Source of the DNA: Microdochium bolleyi
Taxonomy: Eukaryota > Ascomycota > Sordariomycetes > Xylariales > Microdochiaceae
DNA length: 64,000 nt
Direction of reading: 5' to 3'
Assembly (NCBI GenBank): GCA_001566295.1
Contig: KQ964247.1
Coordinates: forward strand, 1,488,001 to 1,552,000
In this document: positions 45,531 through 57,084 of the stretch, one piece after another
Layout: each line of letters begins with the position of its first letter
Numbering within the stretch: the stretch's first letter is position 1
Notes under the pieces: model-generated
The model's input: the letters and a program-made list of their open reading frames with translations, nothing else
What the model was told of the DNA's origin: nothing
The model's database searches: none
Made by a program: the position numbers and the translations under genes

Positions 45531-46847
45531 ACTCACTCAAAGCAGAGCGCGTGTCCCTCGTCGCCCGATGCCATGGAATCGGAATCGCCAGGAGAATATC
45601 TAATGATTACCGCAGCTGTGCATCTAATCAGGAACGAGCTACCGCATTTATCACTTCGTTTCTTTTCTCATCGTTCCAAGAGCAACATCATTTGAGGAGT
45701 CCGGGGTCTTATGCGCCTTGCAAATCTTGAACGGAAGCAAGTGCGTCTTTCACGCCACCAGGACGTTTCGGCCATAATCAGTCCCATTGGATGGTTCCTG
45801 CCGGTCGTACGCAGTCGCCGTTTGTGACCGGTTTCGATTCTCACTTTTTCGTACGCTTCAATCGTACATCACCCACAACCATGAATCCGGAGTTTCTGTC
45901 ATCAGCTTGCATAGTAATGGGCATGGGCGGGTTCTCATCAGCCAGATCAAGCTCTCGCGAAAAAGCTCATTTCTTTTCAACTTTCAAAGCGTCGTTCTTG
46001 GGGGCATGGCCAGAACACGAGTCTGAACGAACGAACTCGCTGGTTACATCGAATATTCTACTTGATTCAGTCATGTTCTTACATGGTGAAACCAACGATG
46101 AGGCGGTATATGCCTCGTGAGCTGTAGTTCACAGAAACGTGGCAGGCAGGGTATCGCTCACATCACTCGCGACCACGGGAAAGCTTCGAGGAGGTGAAGC
46201 AGACATCAAGGAGGATGAATGCAAGTTTATGGTTCGCAGATGTTATGGCAACTAGCAGCACATGAGCATGTCAGATTATATATACACGAGGAGAAACATG
46301 AAATCTGATACCCGCTTGAGTCTCACGTGTGATAATACGTGATGCAGGCCGCCGGTCAACTCCAGCACATGCAACATATTGACACCTGAACAACTAGAAT
46401 TCATGGCTTCAGAATTACTTGTATTGCCTGAGCTATGTCCAAAGTTTCTGGCTGCGGTGGAGCTATTCTATATGTCCGTTAGGACGTGCCAATCAGTTGT
46501 ATTGATGAAGTGCCGTGGACAAAGAGGTTGCTGACTTGTCCAAATCTCAATGACAGACACAACCTGCTGGCTTCTAGGTTGTTGTTATGCACTTGTGATC
46601 ATGGTATCAGGACAGTAAGCTCTGCGTCAAGAGCAGAAACAAGGTTGTGCATGTGCAAGCACCAGGCGGTATGTCCAAATGACCAATCCGATCATCGAAC
46701 TAATACGACAAGGGGTTATGTGCGCATAACCGTGATTGCCAGTGGCGTGTGACCAGATAGTAGATGCCAAAAGAAGACCGCGTAGGTTATGTTGCGACGG
46801 CACCGTCTGGTCGTTACCCTCACCATCTCATCAATATCATGAGGTAT
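45531..46847. other. Convergent 3' interval, AT-rich
   Basis: About 1.3 kb between convergent genes, noticeably AT-richer than the flanks, especially 46150-46750. Only short open frames are present. It holds both 3' regions; no gene supported. Confidence 0.45.
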
Positions 46848-48404
46848 TCAGGCCATGGTCAACGGTGCTTGAAAGAGCTCTTCCCGCCGCTGGAAGCTTT
46901 TCAGGGCGAACTTCAGAAGTTCAGCAGCATGCTCGTGGGTAGGTATCATGTTTGCTTCCTCTACTGTCAACATAGATTTGCGAGGACTGATCATCTGTAG
47001 TGGTACCGGTGACTCCTCACGGAGTTTGAGCGGAGAACGGTTGTTAGTGGATTCGTTATGGGAATTGCTAGCTGCGAACTGCGCGGAGGCTCGAGCCAGA
47101 CGCCATTCGCTATGCTTGATCATGTCCTGCTCCGCCATCGATTCTTCAATCCAAGCACCGTCCAAGAATGAGGTTTCGAAGTCGAAAAATGGTGGCAATT
47201 GATCTTGGTACCACTGACGTGTTTGATCGTAATTTATGGTATCGTAGACCTTTCTTGAGCCCCTGCAATGGGCTATGGAAATATCTGGAGAAGCCGAGAC
47301 CTCGTTCCGCCGTGCAAGGACTGGTGCCGGCAATGTGTGGCCCTGTACAGTGCTATTGTAGTGATTACAACTTGCTGTCACTGGACCCTCAGTCCTTGTT
47401 CCGCCGCGGAACGCGGGATCTCTGCTCTTGAGTAGTTTGATGAGATGAATTTGGTGACCAATAGGCCGTGGCTGACGTTGCCCTGGAGGGCCGGCAGTGA
47501 GAGGCCGCGGAACGCCGGTCTTGGACAAAGCCAGAGAACGCATGGTTGCCGCCTCAGACGATATATTGCCCGCATCGATAGTGACATCCTGCGAGCCGCT
47601 TGTTGAGGCAAACGAAAGGGGAACTGTACATCTTGCCTCTTGGTGGAGTGCAGGAGTCTGGAAGGCGTGGTGCGTGGGTAGTGAATACGGGTTTGCCCTG
47701 GTCACGGGCGAAAGGTTCTGTAGCGGGCGAGCTCGTTGTAGTCTTTCCTGGGCAGCCTTCTGGTTGGGATTCGGGTATGACGCCAGGCTGGTGAGGCCTT
47801 TGACGGAAAAGTGGTTGAGCTTGTCATCGGTACATGTGTCTTCGTCAACGTCCTTCGGGCAACCACCATCTGACCATCCAGACACGCTTGTGTTTTCCAG
47901 CGGGAAGGAGGACATGGGTGTGCTGATTCCTGGTCCCAAAGCCGGCGGAGACAATGTGGAACAAGCACTCTGATGCTCGTCCAAGCTCTTCGCTTGTGAG
48001 ACAGGGTCCGAGATGGCTGTCGGGCTTATAGCACGATCGATGTTCTGCTGAAGAGGAGAGTAGTGCAGAGCGAAGGACGTAAGAGGTGGCAGACCACCAA
48101 GCCCGGGACTTGGCTGAACTTTCGAGGGGAGGACTGGCATAGCTGACTTTGCGTATCGTGTCGGTTCGGGCCCGGGTGTCAGAGGCCACTTGATGGCGCG
48201 GCCGCGACGAGCAGGAGGCTGCAATGGCAGCGAGGCCGCGGGATTGTAGACGGAGCCGACTGTTGTGTATTTGATAGGGGCTCCTTCCTGCTTCTCGCAC
48301 GAGACACCAGGGCTGGTGCCCGGCAGGCGCAGCGACGACGAAGTGCTGGGAGACTGCATGGCGTGAACTCCTGGTGAGAAGTCCATCGCGCTTGCCTGGT
48401 GCAT
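46848..48404 (-). CDS. Uncharacterised Pro/Ser-rich protein
   Basis: An uninterrupted 518-residue frame that I cannot assign to a named family. Most of it is low-complexity and likely disordered, rich in Ser, Pro and Thr. Segments that look conserved are APIKYTTVGSVYNPAA near residue 42, GVPRPLTAGPPGQRQPRP near residue 300, and YDTINYDQTRQWYQDQLPPF followed by DFETSFLDGAWIEESMAEQD near residue 400. The C-terminus is more helical (HEHAAELLKFALKSFQRREE). An alternative start at residue 7 (MDFSPGV) has similar merit. Length, ATG start and protein-like composition support a real gene. Its product could be a regulator or scaffold, but nothing specific can be claimed. Confidence 0.65.
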   Translation of the reverse strand: MHQASAMDFSPGVHAMQSPSTSSSLRLPGTSPGVSCEKQEGAPIKYTTVGSVYNPAASLPLQPPARRGRAIKWPLTPGPEPTRYAKSAMPVLPSKVQPSPGLGGLPPLTSFALHYSPLQQNIDRAISPTAISDPVSQAKSLDEHQSACSTLSPPALGPGISTPMSSFPLENTSVSGWSDGGCPKDVDEDTCTDDKLNHFSVKGLTSLASYPNPNQKAAQERLQRARPLQNLSPVTRANPYSLPTHHAFQTPALHQEARCTVPLSFASTSGSQDVTIDAGNISSEAATMRSLALSKTGVPRPLTAGPPGQRQPRPIGHQIHLIKLLKSRDPAFRGGTRTEGPVTASCNHYNSTVQGHTLPAPVLARRNEVSASPDISIAHCRGSRKVYDTINYDQTRQWYQDQLPPFFDFETSFLDGAWIEESMAEQDMIKHSEWRLARASAQFAASNSHNESTNNRSPLKLREESPVPLQMISPRKSMLTVEEANMIPTHEHAAELLKFALKSFQRREELFQAPLTMA

Positions 48405-50698
48405 CGAGAAAGGCGGCGTGCTTGCAGGCTAGATCTTCGGAGGCTTGAGGATGATGGCTCGGGTGTGGTGGATGTAGCCGGAGGGAATGTCTCTTATGGC
48501 GACAGACACGATGTATCTTAGCCTTCTCTCCATTGCCAGGCGAGAGATGGTGTCGAGGTTGGCACTGACCCGGCGGGCTCACCGAGTAGGACAATTGTTG
48601 CCTTGCTGGAATGACCCAAGATCGGACACCGATATGATCTACTTCGCTCGTGCGGTCTAGAACGCGGAGCATGTGTACTGCATCATAAAACGCACATTTC
48701 CACGGCCGAGAGCAAGATACGTACAACTTGATATATTCAGGGCTGCCCGGTCGAAACAATTGCGTCGAGGTCTAGGAAACTGCTACCGAGTGAGTCTCTT
48801 TGATTCTCGCTGGAAACTCATAGTCGCCTCACGAGACCTCTCAAGGAAGGAGCGACCCAAGCTCACGGTCGAGCCGAGCCGCACGTGCTCCTTTCACAAG
48901 ACGTCAGGGTAGACCTGATCTTACAGGGAATCGGCTGTGAGGAACGACCTTTGTGCAACTGGCCCACGCTTCTGCTTAACGCACCCAACTGGCGTCAAGA
49001 ACATCGAGAAGAGCCATGGTCGCCGCCCGCGCGTAATTCGCGTCGATATGTTCGATAATGTGCGGTGCCTCGCCGGCGTAGCGTCGAGAAGGTGGATTGG
49101 GCAACAGCCACAGCAGAAGCAACAAACAAACGCTTACTCACGCATTGCCACACGAATTCGGCAATTGTCATAGACTCGAACGAAGCGACATTGGGGCACG
49201 CTCGTGGGGTGACCATGGTCTCTCAAACTCCCGCGCGAGGCCAGGTGTATTGCAAACATTGGGGTAGCACGAGAGATATGGCCGCCGCGAAGAACAAGGA
49301 CGCTTTTGGGGCACCGCAACAAAAAAGGGCCACGAATGAAATGCCATTCACGCCAGAACGAGGTCTGCGTGTCCCGCTCTTTGCCCATACACGACTGCCT
49401 CTGGTTTCCTGCCCGCGCTGTAGCACGCACTGCAGCAACAATGCCTGGCAAACAAGCGTCATCTCTTGTTTGGCTCCTCGGGCGAGCAGAGCATGCTGCT
49501 GCCCTGTCTAAGCATCGACACCACCGTGACGGGACGTCCGCGAGCGCCGGCGCACATCTGTAGTGGCATGCCACGGGTACGTGCAGGGCGGCGGCTGCAT
49601 CCTGTAGGCCAGAGTCAGGGGCTCTCAAGCGGTTGCACATGCCCCCCGAGCACAATACATGTGCAGCAGACATGAAACAGGCACATGTCTTGTGGCGAGC
49701 AGCATCGACGCAGAGGCCGTGACGGCTGCGATGGTCCCAGCAACGTGGAGGCGAGTGTGGTCTTGGCAACAGCAGGATTTAGGCAAAAGCAGGCGGCAAG
49801 GACGGGATCGCCAGAGCCACTCGCTCCGCCGCCGTCAAGCTTCGCGTCGTGCAAGCCATCCATGGATGAGTGTGGGGATTACCTGTTCGGGACGATCGCC
49901 AGATGCAGGCCACGGCGGACTCGGGCAGGCTCGAGAGGCACGCCCCCATGGCGATGCGACGGCAGCATTGTCACCTTGGCCCTCGTAATCGGACCAGTCC
50001 ATCGCTCGCCATTGTCCGGCGGCCGAGTGTGCTAGGGCGGCTCGACGTGTCGGGAGCCTACGCGGCCTGCAAATGCAATGCGGCGGGACGTGGATGCTGG
50101 TCATGCATGCTGAAACCCAGGCACGGGGAGTTGTCTCTGAGGCCGCGGGCAGCCGTGCCATCGAGGCGAGAGTGCCGCCGAGCCATGCAGGCGTGCTATA
50201 TCTGAAGGCGGGCGTACGGGCAAGCCGGCCGGTGAAGGAGACCAGGCCTGGTGCATCCCCGCCAGCCCAATGTCCAGCTGGCCCACTAGCTTCCCCAGCC
50301 CAGCCCCGGCACCCTGCCCGCCTGCCTGTCTGCCTGCCTGCCCGCCTGCCCGCCCGTGTCAGTGAAGCTCTCCAGGGCTGCCCTCGGCGGCGACGGCCCT
50401 GGTGGCACCCTCATCCAGCCAACACTGCCTGAGCCAGGCAAGGGAGATGAGACGACTCTGCTTCAGGCCACACACAACAACAGCCTCTGGCGCCTCCTCC
50501 ACCTCCGACAATATCGACCTCCTCCCACCCGTAATCGCCGCTGCTATTCTTCCATCGTTACCGCCGGCTCCTCCTTTGTCTCGCCTTGCCCCCCATTTCT
50601 CGCACCAGAAGCCTCGCTAGAACAAGAACGCCGTCCCTCCCGCCCACTCGCCTGCAAGCCTCCTTCCACGTCTTCCCAATCGCCATCGCAGCCAAACA
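48405..50698. other. Large interval between the uncharacterised gene and KapC-like gene
   Basis: About 2.3 kb between divergently transcribed genes, so it serves as the upstream region for both. The right 400 nt are a C-rich leader of the bZIP gene with a CTGC-type microsatellite at about 50313-50355. Long frames at 49134-49769 and 48673-49511 have no protein-like features. No gene supported. Confidence 0.45.
50313..50355. repeat. CCTG/CCCG microsatellite in the KapC-like leader
   Basis: Imperfect tetranucleotide array of CTGC, CCGC and CTGT units on the plus strand, about 350 nt upstream of the bZIP ATG. Likely length-variable. Confidence 0.8.
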
Positions 50699-51791
50699 AT
50701 GGACTTCTCACAGCAGTACTTTGGCACTTCCCAGCCATATCACTTCACGCCCACCGACGAGTACAACTTGCAGCCCACGCCGGTCCGTCACTGCGCAAGC
50801 CGACGCTGTTGCCAGACAACCTTGCTGACCGTTTCTTGCAGATCTTCGACGGCTTTCCCAGTGCCGAAGCCGCGCATGCCTTCCCACAGAACTACCAGCA
50901 ATACGCCCAGTTCAACCACCAGAACCAGTCATCGCAGGCACAGCAGCAGCCACCGCACTTTCCTCCCCACGTAGGGGTGCCAGCCAGACCTCCAACTCCC
51001 CCGTCCCACAATGGCCATTCGCAGTCCAATGGCAGCCCCCCAAGCGTTCACGATGGCAGCATCCATCCCGATAATATCTCGACCACCAAGTCAGATCCAG
51101 AAGTGCGACGTGCTGGCTCCAACTCGGATGACGATGACATGACCCCGGCTCAGTCACGGCGCAAAGCCCAGAACCGCGCTGCGTGAGTTTGGACTTCCTC
51201 TACCAGTCGGCACACTCGCTGGGGTACCTGCTTCACCTTTTTCGTGACGGCTGACGAATGTTACTCCATAGTCAACGAGCTTTTCGCGAACGTAAAGAGC
51301 AGCATGTGAAGACGCTCGAAGCCAAGCTTGCAACACTAGAAGCTGAGCAAGGCGCCACAGCTGATGAGAACGAACGGCTGAAGCGCGATATCCAACGCAT
51401 GAACACAGAGAACGAGGTCCTTCGTGCAACAAATCAGGCTCATGCTCAACAAGGCGGCATTCTTTCACCACCCGCTCCGACACAAACGGGTCCACTGCAG
51501 TATAACCCGACCGATTTCTACTCGGACTTATTGGCCAACCACAACAACAAGACCCCAAGCCACCGCGTTACCCAGTCTGAGGCTGGAGAGCGACTTATGG
51601 CAGCGGGTGCCACGTGGGACATGATTATCAACCATGAGCTCTTCAAGCGCGGCTTGGTCGACGTCGGGCGAGTCAGCGACATCCTCAAGTCCCAGGCAAG
51701 GTGCGATGGGCAAGGTCCGGTGTTTGAAGAGAGGGCAATCATCTCTGCCATTGAGCTCAGTGTAGCTAGCGGCAGCGACGAGCTGATATGA
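50699..51791 (+). CDS. AP-1-like bZIP transcription factor, KapC type
   Basis: Three exons, 50699-50782, 50842-51182 and 51272-51791, encode 314 residues. This is a nuclear DNA-binding factor of the fungal AP-1/Pap1 group, resembling Aspergillus KapC. Exon 1 encodes MDFSQQYFGTSQPYHFTPTD. The basic region SRRKAQNRAAQRAFRERKE carries the NxxAQxxFR signature of Pap1-like factors, and the leucine zipper follows (VKTLEAKLATLEAEQ, NERLKRDIQRMNTENEVLRA). The intron at 51183-51271 splits an Ala codon inside the basic region, a conserved position. Intron 1 (59 nt) has an atypical GTCCGT donor but a good CTGAC branch site and TTGCAG acceptor. The cysteine-rich C-terminal domain that senses oxidants in Yap1 is not evident: only one cysteine appears late in the protein. 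The KapC naming is from memory of the class. Confidence 0.88.
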
Positions 51792-52867
51792 GATGCCAAC
51801 AGTCGAGATGATCGCGAGGTTGGTTCGACCATTGCCGATGCATCATCGAGCATGGCAAGAGATGAAGCGCTGCAGGTTGTCTCAGGCTTGCAGACCAGCA
51901 CGATTTTATGATATCAAGGAGTCCAGGAAAGGCCGAACGGCCCCCACGAAAAAAATCCTCATACTTTCAATGGGAGCTGTGGAGTATGTTGAACATTCGC
52001 GTTTGGAAGGATATGTTTCTGGGAAGCAAAACAAGGGAAGGCGAGGAGTTCTAGGCTCCCGTTTTCAGGATCGCGGGGTTGATATTTTGCTTTTTCTTCG
52101 TTTTTCCGGATCACAAGGTTGATTTTCTGACCATATTGATCCGTTTTATTTGGCTCGGTGTTTGCGCAACTGGTTGCCATATTTGCTGTTTCTGATCCGA
52201 CTTCGACTCTTGCAAACGGGAAATCATACCCGAGGGCTCGCTCTTCTTGTATATAGTTCAATACTCTAGATGTTGACCACATGATCATTTCCTGGCGTTC
52301 CGATGACAGCATACGAGGTGGTGTCCGTCGCCAGTACAGCCTTCCCGAACACGCGCGGGAACTCGCCGAGAAACCGCTTTCACGCCCACAGAGCGACCAT
52401 GGGGATGCAGATAGACTCCTGTGGATAAGTATATATTCTCGACTAGTTTATCATGTGTGCGCGAAGGAATATGAAAAAGTGTGAGCTCTATATACCACCA
52501 GTACGTTCCATGTCGTGTCTCATCAAAGTGCGCTGTGCACCAGCAAAAGCAACTGTTTCCGCCCGTAAGAAAAACGCCGCGAAAACTCCCAAGGGGGTAT
52601 CGTCCCGGTTCTTCTGAATTTCCTTCCAACTCTTTCTTCTCCTCTCGCTTCTCCAATTCGCTGTGCGTGTCCTCCTTCCACTTCTAGCTTCACCAGCCCA
52701 TCCCTCAAGACACCTAAAGATGCCTCTGTATCTTGTTCGAAAATGGCAGGGCTCATCAGTCATCGGCCTGACGGAGGTGTATCACTGAGAGCTGTTCGAC
52801 AACAGTCCATCTCATGTGACGCCAGGCCGTTAACTGCTTGGAAAGTCCGCCAGTCAATGGGTGCGGA
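51792..52867. other. Convergent 3' interval between bZIP and CPT1 genes
   Basis: About 1.1 kb containing both 3' regions. Several short overlapping frames (e.g. 52285-52656) are not protein-like. No gene supported. Confidence 0.45.
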
Positions 52868-54235
52868 TCAGTTGATCTTCTTGCCATCAGTCTCCTCGGT
52901 CTCCGGGACATATGGATGCTTGATCGTCAGGCACCAAATGTCGAGGTAATCGCAGATAGTGACAATGACGTCGACAACGAAGGAGCCATACACGCCGATT
53001 GCCATACCAAGCAGGCAGAACATGAAAGCCACCTGGTACACGCCATCGCCAAGGGCACTCGGCCAGCCCGAAGCCCAGCCAATGTGCGCCTGGAGGACAG
53101 GGCCCATAGAGTCAATGACGCCGAGCGCCAGAGGGATGACAAGGACGTTCCAGTAGGGGAAGTCGAGCTTGACGAGATGGGCTGTGATCATCTGGCCAAC
53201 GCTGTAGGCGTTGACGATGCCAGCGAAGAAGACGAAGGGGACAAGATGTTGGGTGCGAATGACGGGCTGCAGGAAGAGGTAGGCGACGATCCAGAACCAT
53301 GTAGCGAAGAAGGGACCAAGACCAAGGAGCGCGCCTCGGCTGCGGTCGCCGCGAGCACGACGGGCTTTGATCACATTCTTGGCACTCTCGATAGTGTTGA
53401 GGACGAGCACGGCTGTGCCCTGCACCATGTACCACTGGGTGAAGGTGAAGTTGTAGATGAAGTCCGGAATGCCGATCGACTTGGGCACGCCAATGAATCC
53501 CAGCATGGACTGCTGCCAGAAAGAGGCACCCCCCATGTAGCCAGTGACGGCGTAGACGAACACAAGGATGAGGATGCCCTCGACCGGCCCGTTGACAATG
53601 CCGAGTGAGAGCGTCTTGGTGTGGTACTCATCCCAGGTCTGGACGTAGAAGGTCATGAGAGCTATACGGGAAAAGTTAGTGCGAGGCCGGCAGCAGTGGT
53701 ATCAGACGAAGCCCAACTTACAGGCAAATACTACTGCGACGGTGTACCAGCTCTGGCCCATGTTCTGCGAGGCGGCGAAGATCAGGCACTCGAGAGAGGT
53801 GTTGAGCGCGTCGACGCCATGGTCAAAGAGTTCACCGAGCGGTCCGCTCTGGCGAGTACGGCGGCTACACCCAGGAAGTTAGCTGCCTTGCCCTTCTGTC
53901 CGTGTCGTGAGGATGGGCGAGCCTTACGCTTGTGTACCGTCAACGGCATCAAAGGTTTGGTAGAGGAAGAGGCCGACGGCCCAGCTATAGTACACCCATG
54001 GCGGGCAGTCCTGGTCGAGAGTCGGGTTGTACCAGAGGAGGGTCAATAGGTTCGCTACGACGAAGGAGAAGCCGCTGAGTGTGATAGCGTTGGGTGCCAT
54101 CCACATGGGGAAGCATTTGATGACGACATGCGTGTAGAACGGCTTGAGGATGTACTTTGAGGTCAGGGAGCGGTCGACACTCGAGTACTTGTAGAGCTTG
54201 AGATTCGGCAGGTATTTCTCGCGAACGTAAACCAT
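52868..54235 (-). CDS. CDP-alcohol phosphotransferase (choline/ethanolamine phosphotransferase)
   Basis: Three exons, complement of 54235-53928, 53864-53722 and 53661-52868, encode 414 residues. The enzyme makes phosphatidylcholine or phosphatidylethanolamine from diacylglycerol and CDP-choline or CDP-ethanolamine, the last Kennedy-pathway step, in the ER membrane. The CDP-alcohol phosphotransferase motif DG(x)2AR(x)8G(x)3D(x)3D is complete and spans the exon 1-2 junction: DGTQAR, then RTRQSGPLGELFDHGVD. Several membrane helices follow (LGIVNGPVEGILILVFVYAV, WFWIVAYLFLQPVI, VAFMFCLLGMAIGVYGSFVV). Introns of 63 and 60 nt carry GTAAGG and GTAAGT donors and keep phase. MVYVREKYLPNLKLYKY at 54235 is the family start. 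Sequence alone does not separate Cpt1 from Ept1 specificity. Confidence 0.93.
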
Positions 54236-55107
54236 GGCGGCAGTTGGGAGCGCTCGCTCAGGCGGCTTCCCAGACGAGGTGCGGAATGTGGTTCGGAGGC
54301 GGCGGTGAGGGAGGTTGCAAGCAGGCTCGACGATGCCAGCAGTCAAGGGTGACGATGCGGAGCGTGGGTGTGCTGGAGGCGCGGTGTGCCGGGTTCTGTA
54401 GGATCGTGAAGCAGGCGGCGACGGACCAATTTCCAGGCAAATTACTGTGTCACCACTGGAACCCTCACGTCATTGCCGTGTGCCAGGATCACAAGCCCTG
54501 GGCGCCCTTGCTGCAGCTCTGATCAAGCTTCCAGGACCGGGCTAGCTGATTGGCCAGAACCCGCATTTTGGCCCAACCTGTCCCGCGTTCACAAGCTTGA
54601 GATGCGGTGGCTGCAAAACATTTTGACCCCTCCAGAGACCATGTGCCCTGGGCCACATGCCCAAGATTCACGAGAGCACTCAGCAGTCGTGCGCTCAGCT
54701 GGAGCTCGGCACGCGCATCCTTGCTGCACGAGTTGTGTCCTCTGGATGCCCTCACAACCAAAAGCTCTCAACCTGACTTGGTTCGCTGGCCTGGCGTTCA
54801 TAGTCCGGAGGTGGGCAGTTCAATAGCAGCCACACGATTTCGCCTCATGGGAGCATAAACTCAGGCCCGTAGTAATATGCTTGGATGAGTAGAGATCACT
54901 ACGTCCGAATCGATATCTCTCGCAAGTCCTGCGGGTTGTGAACTACTCCAAGTGAGAATAGTGGGGTGGTTCTGAGCGTTTGTAAAGACTTTCACGGACT
55001 TGAACGACTTGCGTGATTGCCACGAACCACAGAGGACACCAGCAAAGGTCCATGCCAGCAAGACCTAGGGTAGACGGAGCGTCATAGACTGGTAGCCGCA
55101 GCGCACA
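54236..55107. promoter_or_regulatory. Divergent CPT1/TYW3 upstream region
   Basis: An 872-nt interval between head-to-head genes. No separate coding signal. Confidence 0.5.
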
Positions 55108-56182
55108 ATGAAGAACAACCAGCAGCTGCCCGCACCGCCAGCAGCCTTCACTGAGCGCAAGCAGCGCATCTTGCAGCAGCTCGCCGTCCCCACAGACGAG
55201 TACACGGATGCCTCGCCGAAAGGGTCCATTGACGTCGGCATCCGCGACCTGATTGACGAGATCAACGAGCTCGACGGCTTCGTCACAACGAGCAGCTGCG
55301 CAGGGCGGGTCAGTGTCTTCATCGAGGGCGTGAAGAGTACTACTGCTGCTACCACTGCAGGGCAATCGGAAGCTGTTGATCCAGAGGGCGAGGATAATGT
55401 GGACGATGCCGTGACTGCGGCAAAGCCGGCGACGGTAGCTGGTGTGGGAGGGAAAGGCGGCGGTGGCAATTGGCTATTTGTCTCGCATGATCCAGTAGTT
55501 CTACAGGATGGTGACGACCTTACCGAAGTCTTTGGTCTGCGAGAAAATCCAGCACAGGGAACTTCTGCTGATCAAGCAGATGCAGCATCGCGGCTGATTC
55601 ATTTCAAGTTCGAGCCCATGGTGAGTTCTGCAAGGAAATGGCACAAGCTGCATCAAACCATGCCTACTTCGCTTGCTGACATTCATGAACATCTAGATCC
55701 TGCATGTACTCACTGCGTCGCCTGAGCACGCCCAGCTGCTCCTCCGCTGTGGACTGCAGGCAGGCTTTCGCGAGAGTGGTGCCATCAACATAACTTCCTC
55801 ACCCGGCGAGTCGGTCACACCTATGGTCGCCATTAGGTCCATGGGTTTGCTACTCGAGTCCCTCGTCGGCGAGCAGCTTGGGGGCCAAAGGCATTGCTCA
55901 GTCACCCTGGCATATATGAGGCGACTGCTGGATATCTCGAACCAGAGGTTCGAGGAGAACACCAAAAGGATAGCACGCTTCCGCGCGGCGGTGCTGGAAG
56001 CGACGACGAAGCCAACGAAGAAGGATGGTACTGAGTGGGAAGATGCCGAGGCGAGGCGAGCACGCAAGCGCGAAGAAGGACTGCGGCGTCGTGAGGAACT
56101 CGCAGAGCAGCAGCGCCAGCGGCAAGATAGTCAAGCCGCAGGAAATGATGGAGAGACAGAAAGTGATCTCCTGAGTCCTTGA
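55108..56182 (+). CDS. TYW3: tRNA wybutosine-synthesizing protein 3
   Basis: Two exons, 55108-55620 and 55697-56182, encode 332 residues. TYW3 is an S-adenosylmethionine-dependent methyltransferase that methylates N-4 of the yW-86 intermediate during wybutosine formation at position 37 of tRNA-Phe. Diagnostic segments: FTERKQRILQQLAVP, KGSIDVGIRDLIDEINELDG, FVTTSSCAGRVSVFIEG (the conserved SSCxGR), NWLFVSHDPV, and after the intron ILHVLTASPEHAQLLLRCGL, GFRESGAINI and MVAIRSMGLLLESLVG. The 76-nt intron (GTGAGT...TCTAG) is in phase 0. A roughly 45-residue Ala/Thr/Gly-rich insertion interrupts the core after the SSC motif. The C-terminus is charged and coiled-coil-like. ATG 55108 gives MKNNQQLPAPP, and no earlier start is plausible. 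Confidence 0.94.
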
Positions 56183-56381
56183 AAAACATAAATAATTCGC
56201 TGTACACGACTCTTCATCGCCGTAAACGCGGCTTCCGGTCGTCTCAGTCGTCTATATGCTGTGCCGCTTACCACCGCGGCGTCCGAAAGTCGTTGTTATA
56301 CATACACGAACCTGCACCAGCTGGTCCTCCCTTGCCCTCTCTACAGGCTTTTTCTCGCATTTGGCATGAAATCCCTCCTCC

Positions 56382-57084
56382 CTACTGCGTGACCTTGTCG
56401 ACCCATCCCTTCTCCAGCCGGCGGACTTCTTCCTTGAACGCCTCTACCTCCTTCCAGCAGTTGAGCGGCCGGCGGTCGTTCTCGATCAAACACCGCACGA
56501 CTTCGCTGCGCGTCTTCTCGACCGACTCGGGCAACTCCTTGACCTGCTTGCGCTTCTCCAGGCGGGCACGCAGCGTCTCAACCTCCTTGGACACGGCGTC
56601 GCGGCTGCTCTGCGCCTGCGCGGCCTTCTCCTCGTCGGCCTTGGTGATCTCGGCGGCCTTTTCCCGGGCGGCCTTCAGCGCGTCGTTCTCCTTGGCCTGC
56701 AGCTTCTTGAGCTCTTCGGCGACGCGCGCCTGCACGGCAAGCTCGAGAGATTGCGATCGGGAAATGTCGCTCTATTGTGGCAGGAGTGGATCGTTAGTTG
56801 AAGTTCGGAGAACGCGATCGTCTAGGGTCTTCGCGGTGGTGCTGGCGGCAAGGACAGGAGACAAGTCGGCCAGGCACTCACCTCGCGGTTTGTCTGGAGG
56901 GAGTCGACGACATCTTGGGAGACGCCCACTGGGCCAGGACTGCACATGCGACACACACAGTCAACTGTTAGCAAAAGGCACCGAGTCGGAAAACGGAGGC
57001 TGCAGAGACCGGAGTCCTGCAGGAACTTGGAGCTTACGCCTTCCAGACATGCGAGTCTGCTGGTTTCGAAGAGCCCGCACCCAT
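56382..57084 (-). CDS. MIC19: MICOS complex subunit Mic19
   Basis: Three exons, complement of 57084-57038, 56939-56882 and 56771-56382, encode 164 residues. Mic19 is a peripheral inner-membrane protein of the MICOS complex, which shapes crista junctions. The N-terminus MGAGSSKPADSHVW fits an N-myristoylation site (Gly2 with Ser at position 5 or 6), as described for Mic19/CHCHD3. Exon 2 gives PGPVGVSQDVVDSLQTNRE. A long coiled coil follows (RVAEELKKLQAKENDALKAA), and the C-terminal CHCH-type segment is RCLIENDRRPLNCWKEVEAF with a CX10C pair. Introns of 98 and 110 nt have GTAAGC and GTGAGT donors. The composite fits fungal Mic19 in size and order. Convergent with TYW3 across about 200 nt. Confidence 0.88.

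Noticed and set aside
48673..50432. Multiple frames upstream of the KapC-like gene
   Set aside because: None has protein-like composition or recognisable motifs, and they overlap each other on both strands.
50356..50841. Possible N-terminal extension of the bZIP through an unspliced first intron
   Set aside because: The frame starts at GTG and reads through the intron. The ATG at 50699 followed by splicing gives a family-like N-terminus.
52838..53608. 256-residue frame opposite the phosphotransferase
   Set aside because: Antisense to conserved membrane helices. Its acidic, low-hydrophobicity translation is the expected mirror of those helices.
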